The notes below the pieces were generated by a model that worked only from the letters and a program-made list of their open reading frames with translations, was not told the origin of the DNA and searched no databases. The position numbers and the translations under genes are program-made. A DNA stretch of 64,000 bases from positions 1-64,000 of the forward strand of contig NZ_JAUXYL010000023.1 in assembly GCF_030694375.1 (NCBI RefSeq), in the 5' to 3' direction. The DNA is from Algoriphagus sp. GTDB taxonomy: Bacteria; Bacteroidota; Bacteroidia; Cytophagales; Cyclobacteriaceae. This document shows positions 57,425 to 64,000 of the stretch, one piece after another (position 1 is the stretch's first letter; the number at the start of each line of letters is the position of its first letter).

Positions 57425-58843
57425 TCACTCCAGGCCGTATTTTTCGATTTTGCTGTATAAGGTTTTCCGATCCATGTTCAAGATTCGTGCGGTTTTGGAC
57501 TTGTTAAACCGTGTGTCTTGAAGCACTTTTTGAATCAGTTCCTTCTCTTGCTCTTTCCATTGAGACTTATAGTCCGTAGCTGAGGATGGTGGATTTATAG
57601 AAGAACCCCCAGTGTTGGATGACAAGGTTACGCTGGATTGTGTGGATCGTTCCGGCAAGAATGCGGAATCATAGAGCTCCAGAGGTAAAGCCTCTTTTTC
57701 TATTTTTTCACCGGTGGAGAGCAGTACCGCCCGCTTGATGATGTTTCGAAGTTCGCGGAGATTTCCGGGCCAGTCATAGTTGTAAAAAATATCCCAAACA
57801 GCCGGACTCAGACTCTTTATCGATTTTTGGAGTCGCTCATTACTTTCTTCAAGAAAATCACCTACAAAATATTCTAAATCCGCTTTTCTGTTTCGCAGTG
57901 CAATGGCATGAAGTGTGAATTCATTCAGCCTATGATACAAATCTTCCCTGAAAATGCCCTCACCGGATTGGGAGATTAGATTCTCATTCGTGGCAGCAAT
58001 GATTCGCACATCGATTTCTATTTCTTTGTTTCCACCGATTTTTCGGATTTTCCGCTCCTGAATAGCTCTTAGCAACTGAATCTGAACTTCATAGCTGAGA
58101 TTCCCGATTTCGTCCAGAAAAATGGTACCTCCGTTTGCGGATTCAAAATGTCCGGTTTTGTTGTCCAGTGCACCGGTGAAGGCTCCTTTTACATGGCCGA
58201 ATAATTCACTTCCGGCGAGTTCTTTAGGTAAAGCCCCACAGTCAATGGCTACAAAAGGCCCTTCTTTTCGGTTCGAAAATTCATGGATCCGTTTTGAGAT
58301 CAACTCCTTACCCGTACCCGTTTCGCCTAAAACTAACACACTCAAATCCGTCGGTGCTACAAGTTGGATGTGTTTTTCCAGTTTTTGAGCTTCTTGTGAT
58401 TCGCCAAGTACATAGGGATTGTGAGATTTTGGTTTGGAGATTTTATTCGGTTTTTCAGGTACGGTTTCGCTTTTTAATTCGGTTTTTTGAGCCAGAGACT
58501 CCTTGACGGTGGCTAGCAATTCATCCGGGTTGATGGGTTTGGTGATGTATTCAAATGCCCCGAGTTTCATGGCCTTGATGGCAATACGAATATCAGAATA
58601 ATGGGTAATGAGAATAACCTGCAATTGTGGGAAGTTCGCCTTTGCCCATTGAAGAAGTTCCATGCCGGTACCGTCCGGTAATCTGAAATCAGCGATGATC
58701 AGATCGTATTTTGCAGAATTAAGGATGTTCTGCGCCTCTTTTACTTTTACTGTGGTGGTGACCTCAAAATTATTTTTTTCCAAAAAAGTCTTTACAATTC
58801 TGGAATACGTCAGGTCGTCTTCAACTAATAGTATATGAGCCAT
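57425..58843 (-). CDS. Sigma-54-dependent response regulator (NtrC family)
   Basis: REC domain, GETGTGKELISKRIHEFS, GAFTGALDNKTGHFE, C-terminal Fis-type HTH. Confidence 0.95.
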   Translation of the reverse strand: MAHILLVEDDLTYSRIVKTFLEKNNFEVTTTVKVKEAQNILNSAKYDLIIADFRLPDGTGMELLQWAKANFPQLQVILITHYSDIRIAIKAMKLGAFEYITKPINPDELLATVKESLAQKTELKSETVPEKPNKISKPKSHNPYVLGESQEAQKLEKHIQLVAPTDLSVLVLGETGTGKELISKRIHEFSNRKEGPFVAIDCGALPKELAGSELFGHVKGAFTGALDNKTGHFESANGGTIFLDEIGNLSYEVQIQLLRAIQERKIRKIGGNKEIEIDVRIIAATNENLISQSGEGIFREDLYHRLNEFTLHAIALRNRKADLEYFVGDFLEESNERLQKSIKSLSPAVWDIFYNYDWPGNLRELRNIIKRAVLLSTGEKIEKEALPLELYDSAFLPERSTQSSVTLSSNTGGSSINPPSSATDYKSQWKEQEKELIQKVLQDTRFNKSKTARILNMDRKTLYSKIEKYGLE

Positions 58844-58870
58844 CTTTAGTATTTTTTTAGCTTATCAAAC

Positions 58871-58914
58871 AAAAAAAGCACCAGACTGGAGTCCGGTGCT
58901 TTTTAAATTAGGGG
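58871..58914 (-). terminator. Rho-independent terminator (works on the minus strand; near-symmetric)
   Basis: AAAAAAAGCACCAGACTGGAGTCCGGTGCTTTTT. Confidence 0.75.
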
Positions 58915-58924
58915 AATTAGCAAC

Positions 58925-59242
58925 TTACTCTTTTATCTCGTTGCCCTCAGCATCATAGGTTTTCCAAAGTAAGTCTTCAGTTCCATTATCAAAAGCGACT
59001 TTGAAATGGACTACTCCGTCGACTTTTTTTACCTGCCATGCTTCAGCTAGTGTCAATTCTTTCAATGTATCATCACCTGCAATCGTAAGTTTTACGGGAG
59101 TTGGAAGTTCATCAGGTTTGATTTGAGTTTTTTCTTCCTGCAGCGTGATTTCCATTGGGTTTGAAATCACCTTGGCAATAGTTGGTGTTACAAAAGCAGC
59201 ACCTGCTACCATCATGGCTGACATTAAAATGATCTTTTTCAT
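58925..59242 (-). CDS. Small secreted hypothetical protein
   Basis: Signal peptide [23 protein letters not shown]. Confidence 0.7.
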   Translation of the reverse strand: MKKIILMSAMMVAGAAFVTPTIAKVISNPMEITLQEEKTQIKPDELPTPVKLTIAGDDTLKELTLAEAWQVKKVDGVVHFKVAFDNGTEDLLWKTYDAEGNEIKE

Positions 59243-59569
59243 GGTGTTATTTAATTAGGTTTAGTTTAAAATCAGAATTTGGATTCTGATTCCGGAAACG
59301 TGTTTTCCGATTCTGATGATCTTAATGCTAAGGCTGTGCCAAGGCTTTTTTGGGGCAAGGAAAGCCCTTTTGTGGAAATTTGACTAAGGAATTTTGGGTA
59401 GTCAATCCCCTAGCTGGGGAGAATGGATGACATTTGTTCATGCAACTGCCACTTAATTATCAATTAATAGCCTGCCATATATTATTCTTCACAACAGAAC
59501 TTTTATTCAGGAATAAATCTTTTGAAAACACCTACCTTTGACACACCAAAAGAACATTCGCCTTTCTCC

Positions 59570-61453
59570 ATGAGTGACGCCATCAAACATGAATGCGGAA
59601 TTGCCATGATTCGGCTCCGTAAGCATCCTCAATATTACATCGACAAATACGGCACGAATGCTTTTGCAGCCAAGCGCATGTATGTGCTGATGCAAAAGCA
59701 GATCAACCGGGGTCAAGATGGTGCGGGGGTAGCCAACGTCAAAATAGACACCAAGCCGGGAACCCGATACATCAGTAGGTATCGATCTGTAGAAGCCTCA
59801 GCCGTTAATTTCATCTTCGATAAGATTAACGCCAAGTATAAAAAGGCCAAAAAGATCGGTGGTAAAAAGGTTCTTGAAGATGCCGATTGGCTAAAAACAA
59901 ACATTGCATTTACCGGAGAAGTTTGGCTTGGTCACCTTCGCTACGGAACACACGGGGAAAACAGCATCGAAACTTGTCACCCCTTTTTAAAACAAAATAA
60001 CTGGAGAAGCCGAAACCTCGTCATGGCAGGCAACTTCAACATGACAAACAACGAGGAACTTTTTAGCAAACTCGTCCAACTGGGACAGCACCCGAAAGAA
60101 AAAACCGATACTGTCACCGTGATGGAAAAAGTCGGTCACTTTTTGGACGAAGAAAATCAGCGAATTTTTGATAAGTACAAACACCAATTCAGCAACGAAC
60201 AGATCACTCAACTGATTGAAGATGAATTGGATGTGATCCGTATCCTGAAAAGATCCTGCAGGGATTTTGACGGTGGATACGCAATGGCGGGAATGATCGG
60301 AAACGGTTCATCTTTTGTCGTTAGGGATCCCTCAGGTATTCGCCCTGCCTTTTATTATGCAGATGAGGAGATAGTGGTGGTCGCTTCGGAAAAGCCGGCG
60401 ATAAAGTCCGCATTTAATATTGACTTTAAAGAAATTAAGGAAATAAAGCCTGGTCACGCCATCGTAATCAACAAAGACGGTTCGTACACCGAATCGCAGA
60501 TTATGCCAGCGAGAGAGAAAAAATCCTGCTCATTTGAGCGTATTTACTTTTCAAGAGGGACGGACCCGGATATTTACCAAGAACGTAAAAATCTTGGGAA
60601 GGCCCTGATTCCCCAAATTCTTAAAGCGATCGATTTCGATCTGAAAAACACCGTTTTCTCTTATATTCCAAACACGGCTGAGACGGCCTTTTTGGGAATG
60701 ATTGAAGGATTGGAAGACTATCTTAGTGCAAAACGAAGAGAGGTGTTTCTGGAAGGAAAGCCCCACGTCGGAGATTTGGACGACCTGCTCAATTTCCGCC
60801 CGAGGGTAGAAAAATTGGTCAGCAAGGATGTAAAGCTGAGGACCTTCATCACTAATGATACCGATCGTGATGCCATGGTGGCCAATATTTATGACACCAC
60901 CTATGAGGTGATCAAGCCGGGAGTGGATACACTTGTGGTGATAGATGACAGCATCGTAAGGGGTACTACGCTGGAGAAAAGCATCTTGACGACTTTGGAT
61001 AAGTTAAACCCAAAACGAATTATCATTGTGTCCTCAGCACCGCAAATCCGCTTCCCGGATTGTTACGGAATAGATATGTCACGAATGAAGGACTTTATTG
61101 CTTTCCGTGCTGCCATTGGATTGCTTCGGGATCGGAAAATTGAACACGTGCTTGATCGGGTCTATGAATCATGTGTGCAAAACCCGATGTCATCCGAAAA
61201 CTTCGTGAAGGAGGTTTATGATGCATTTACGGATGAAGAGATATCTGATAAAATCGCCGAAATTGTAACTACTCCTGAGATCAATGCTGTGGTTAAAGTG
61301 ATATTTCAAACTGTCGACAACTTGCATAAATGTATACCCAAACACCTGGGGGACTGGTATTTTACCGGAGATTACCCAACTACAGGGGGGACACAAGTTG
61401 TAAATCGCGCTTTCGCAAACTACATGGAGGGAAAGACTGTCAGAGCTTACTAA
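59570..61453 (+). CDS. PurF-like class II glutamine amidotransferase/phosphoribosyltransferase family protein; start corrected to MSDAIKHECGIAM
   Basis: HECGIAMIRL, QINRGQDGAGVANV, PRTase motif LVVIDDSIVRGTTLEKSIL. Confidence 0.88.
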   Translation: MSDAIKHECGIAMIRLRKHPQYYIDKYGTNAFAAKRMYVLMQKQINRGQDGAGVANVKIDTKPGTRYISRYRSVEASAVNFIFDKINAKYKKAKKIGGKKVLEDADWLKTNIAFTGEVWLGHLRYGTHGENSIETCHPFLKQNNWRSRNLVMAGNFNMTNNEELFSKLVQLGQHPKEKTDTVTVMEKVGHFLDEENQRIFDKYKHQFSNEQITQLIEDELDVIRILKRSCRDFDGGYAMAGMIGNGSSFVVRDPSGIRPAFYYADEEIVVVASEKPAIKSAFNIDFKEIKEIKPGHAIVINKDGSYTESQIMPAREKKSCSFERIYFSRGTDPDIYQERKNLGKALIPQILKAIDFDLKNTVFSYIPNTAETAFLGMIEGLEDYLSAKRREVFLEGKPHVGDLDDLLNFRPRVEKLVSKDVKLRTFITNDTDRDAMVANIYDTTYEVIKPGVDTLVVIDDSIVRGTTLEKSILTTLDKLNPKRIIIVSSAPQIRFPDCYGIDMSRMKDFIAFRAAIGLLRDRKIEHVLDRVYESCVQNPMSSENFVKEVYDAFTDEEISDKIAEIVTTPEINAVVKVIFQTVDNLHKCIPKHLGDWYFTGDYPTTGGTQVVNRAFANYMEGKTVRAY

Positions 61454-61512
61454 AGTCCGAGTCTTGATTGGATCAGTTCGCATACCGGAACGATTCAAAA
61501 AAGAAAATAAGG

Positions 61513-61546
61513 AAAGGCGCAGAGAGCAATCTTTGCGCCTTTTTAC
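61513..61546 (+). terminator. Rho-independent terminator
   Basis: AAAGGCGCAGAGAGCAATCTTTGCGCCTTTTT. Confidence 0.7.
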
Positions 61547-61610
61547 ATTTATGGAAGTATGCTTTGAAGTCAAAAGGTTTAATTTGGAGCAGAAATGAAT
61601 TCAAAGAAAA

Positions 61611-62663
61611 ATGGAAATAAATGTCGCTTTATTAAAGCAAATCTGTGAGATCCCAGGAGCACCCGGATTTGAAAAAAGAGTAAGAGATCTGGTGATTGAA
61701 TTGGTCACTCCACTGGCAGACGAAGTGAGTATTGATAACCTTGGGAGTGTGATAGCCATTAAACGGGGAATACGGAATCCTGAAGGAAAGCGCGTCATGG
61801 TTGCGGCTCACTTGGATGAAATCGGGTTTATAATTACCCACATTGATGAGCAGGGATTTTTAAGATTCCACACATTGGGAGGATTTGACCCCAAAACATT
61901 AACTGCCCAGCGGGTGATTGTGCATGGAAAAAAGGACCTGGTCGGCGTGATGGGAAGTAAACCTATCCATGTGATGTCAGTGGAGGAAAGAGCTAAACTC
62001 CCCAAGACCACAGATTTTTTCATCGATATGGGTATGTCTAAAGAAGAGGTGGAAAAGTATATTTCCATCGGCGATCCGGTCACCCGTGATCGGGAACTGA
62101 TTGAAATGGGAGACTGTGTCAACTGTAAATCAATCGATAACCGTGTGGCTGTTTTCATTTTGATAGAGACATTGAAACTATTGGATAAGCCTGCCTATGA
62201 TGTCTATGCCACTTTCACGGTGCAGGAAGAAGTGGGAATTCGCGGCGCAAATGTGGCAGCTCATAGCATCAACCCTGACTTTGGAATAGCCTTGGATACC
62301 ACGATTGCATTCGATGTGCCCGGAGCTGCAGCACATGAAAAGATCACCGAGCTAGGCAAAGGGACTGCGATTAAAATCATGGATGCCATGACCATATGCG
62401 ATTACCGAATGGTGGAATTCATGAAGCAAACGGCTGCAAAAGAAGCCATCTCATGGCAACCTGAAATTCTGACTGCCGGAGGGACAGATACTGCCGGCGT
62501 CCAGCGAATGGGGAAGCAAGGCGCGATCGCTGGAGCCATTTCCATCCCAACCCGGCACTTGCATCAGGTGATCGAAATGGCGCACAAAAAGGATATTGCA
62601 GATTCCATTGCTTTGCTCAAGGCTTGTCTGGAGCAGATGGATGGGTATGACTGGACGCATTAA
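61611..62663 (+). CDS. M42 family metallopeptidase
   Basis: MVAAHLDEIGFIITHI, CKSIDNRVAVFILIE, FTVQEEVGIRGA, TAGGTDTAG. Confidence 0.93.
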   Translation: MEINVALLKQICEIPGAPGFEKRVRDLVIELVTPLADEVSIDNLGSVIAIKRGIRNPEGKRVMVAAHLDEIGFIITHIDEQGFLRFHTLGGFDPKTLTAQRVIVHGKKDLVGVMGSKPIHVMSVEERAKLPKTTDFFIDMGMSKEEVEKYISIGDPVTRDRELIEMGDCVNCKSIDNRVAVFILIETLKLLDKPAYDVYATFTVQEEVGIRGANVAAHSINPDFGIALDTTIAFDVPGAAAHEKITELGKGTAIKIMDAMTICDYRMVEFMKQTAAKEAISWQPEILTAGGTDTAGVQRMGKQGAIAGAISIPTRHLHQVIEMAHKKDIADSIALLKACLEQMDGYDWTH

Positions 62664-62674
62664 GTAATCCAAAC

Positions 62675-62760
62675 TTCGAAATTCATCATTCAGCTTTCGG
62701 TGTTCGATATTTTAAGTTTTGAATATCGAATATCGAATGATGAACATCGAATAATGAAGG
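62675..62760. repeat. Solo type 2 repeat hairpin (no ORF)
   Basis: CTTCGAAATTCATCATTC...GTTCGATATT...AATATCGAATATCGAATGATGAACATCGAATAATGAAG. Confidence 0.8.
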
Positions 62761-62827
62761 TAAGAGACCAAAGCCCTAGGCTATAGCCTCACAGACCACT
62801 ATTTTCCAAACTAAACTCCAAAATTCC

Positions 62828-63622
62828 ATGAAATCCATCCTTCCTTTCTTCGCCATCCTTCTTTTCATTTCCTGCCAAAAAGCCGAAAAGGAGGCGATCA
62901 TTCTTGGACAAGCAGATTCAGAATGGCAAGTTCTTTTTAATGGCAACGATCTTTCCGGTTGGATTCCCAAAATCCACCATCACGAGTCAGGGGAGAATTA
63001 CGCCAATACATTTAAAGTTATAGATGGTGCGATCGAGGTCAATTACGACGACTATGGAGCCTTTGAGGATCGATACGGACACCTGTTTTATGAGAAGCCA
63101 TTTTCATCTTTTCACCTGAGTTGGGAATATCGATTCACCGACCAATGGTTGAATGATGCCGCTAGCTACACCTATCGCAATTCCGGGGTTATGTTTCATT
63201 CCCAATCCCCAGCCTCGATTTTGAAGGAACAAGATTGGCCGATTTCTGTCGAATATCAGATGCTGGCTGAAGAGAAAGAGGGAGTCGCCCGACCAACCGG
63301 AAATATGTGCAGTCCGGGTACTGATGTGGTATATGAGGGAAAAATCGATGAGCGGCACTGCATCAATTCCACCTCGCCAACTTTCAAATGGGATGAATGG
63401 GTGAAAGCCGAACTGATCGTATATGGTGACTCCATTGTTCATCATTTAGTCAATGGGGATACGGTATTAACCTACCGCTCTCCGCAAATCGGTGGAGGAG
63501 TGGCTAACCGATTTGATCCTGCGATAAAGGTGGATGGCACCCCGCTGAAGTCTGGCTATATCGGTTTGCAAAGCGAAGGACAGGGTGTGATTTTTAAGGA
63601 GATTAAGATTCGGGAGTTTTAA
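62828..63622 (+). CDS. DUF1080 (3-keto-disaccharide hydrolase-like) lipoprotein
   Basis: Lipobox LLFISC, WQVLFNGNDLSGWIPK, GYIGLQSEGQGVIFKEIKI. Confidence 0.9.
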   Translation: MKSILPFFAILLFISCQKAEKEAIILGQADSEWQVLFNGNDLSGWIPKIHHHESGENYANTFKVIDGAIEVNYDDYGAFEDRYGHLFYEKPFSSFHLSWEYRFTDQWLNDAASYTYRNSGVMFHSQSPASILKEQDWPISVEYQMLAEEKEGVARPTGNMCSPGTDVVYEGKIDERHCINSTSPTFKWDEWVKAELIVYGDSIVHHLVNGDTVLTYRSPQIGGGVANRFDPAIKVDGTPLKSGYIGLQSEGQGVIFKEIKIREF

Positions 63623-63659
63623 GAAACCTTTGAGGTTTTTAATAACCTCGAAGGTTTGA
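63623..63659. terminator. Palindrome/terminator-like hairpin
   Basis: GAAACCTTTGAGGTTTTTAATAACCTCGAAGGTTT. Confidence 0.55.
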
Positions 63660-63904
63660 ATAATTCAAAAGAGCAAGGAGAAATTTAAATTTCTCGTCTG
63701 CCTCTGTCCATCTTGGTATTGTAGTTCCAGATTTTAAAGAAATTCTCATAAGATAAAAGGGTATTTCAGACCTCGAAGTGTGGCGCTCTTCCACTATTGG
63801 GAATCGCTAAATGAAGTCTATTAGCCATTGAGAGGCGATTTTTTCCTTGGCATACATGTGGGATACTGTGAATCAAATAAATTTTTCACTTAACTAAAAT
63901 AACC

Positions 63905-64000
63905 ATGTCACATCATTCCCAAATAAGTTGCGGTACCGCAACTTCATGTAAAATCAAAACTGCCCGTGATGAATCGGTAGGATCCATCAAGGAGTTTATG
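63905..64000 (+). CDS. Possible 5' end of a CDS running off the window (MSHHSQISCGTATSCKIKTARDESVGSIKEFM...)
   Basis: Open frame from ATG to the window edge with AT-rich upstream; too short to identify. Confidence 0.35.
   Translation, partial: MSHHSQISCGTATSCKIKTARDESVGSIKEFM

Overview
This is a chromosomal window from a Bacteroidota bacterium. It looks Cyclobacteriaceae/Algoriphagus-like by gene content and style; that is inference only. Most of it is ordinary. It holds an ECF sigma/FecR/SusC/SusD locus with an oxidative sugar-catabolism-like gene set, a Wza/Wzc pair plus kdsB, a LytS/LytTR pair, large secreted repeat proteins (delta-60, HYR/T9SS, LRR), a P-type ATPase, lepA, folD, tRNA-Leu(GAG), a hybrid kinase with a convergent sigma54 regulator, a PurF-like protein, an M42 peptidase and a DUF1080 protein. 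The strongest unusual signal is a family of seven ~90-nt (87-149 bp) structured elements, each bounded by the pentamer TGAAA. Two lie inside a VOC/glyoxalase gene (35700-36299), and precise removal of each, leaving one TGAAA, restores a continuous 140-codon reading frame. The others sit exactly on ATGAAA start codons (susD, kdsB, the VOC gene). In each well-preserved copy an internal ~14-nt segment is the near-perfect complement of that copy's own right end joined to its own left end, and it covaries from copy to copy. This makes the element look like a guide-aligned excising or transposing DNA or RNA. No transposase, RT or recombinase for it is present in the window. A second theme is three loci where a small ORF (two four-helix-bundle/S23-like proteins, one GxxExxY protein) sits in or between palindromic intergenic repeats, with ORF-less solo copies of two of those repeats nearby. 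A third is an Nramp-family transporter in the Sus locus that lacks the canonical metal-binding motifs, next to an SDR whose YxxxK motif reads YAQSC.
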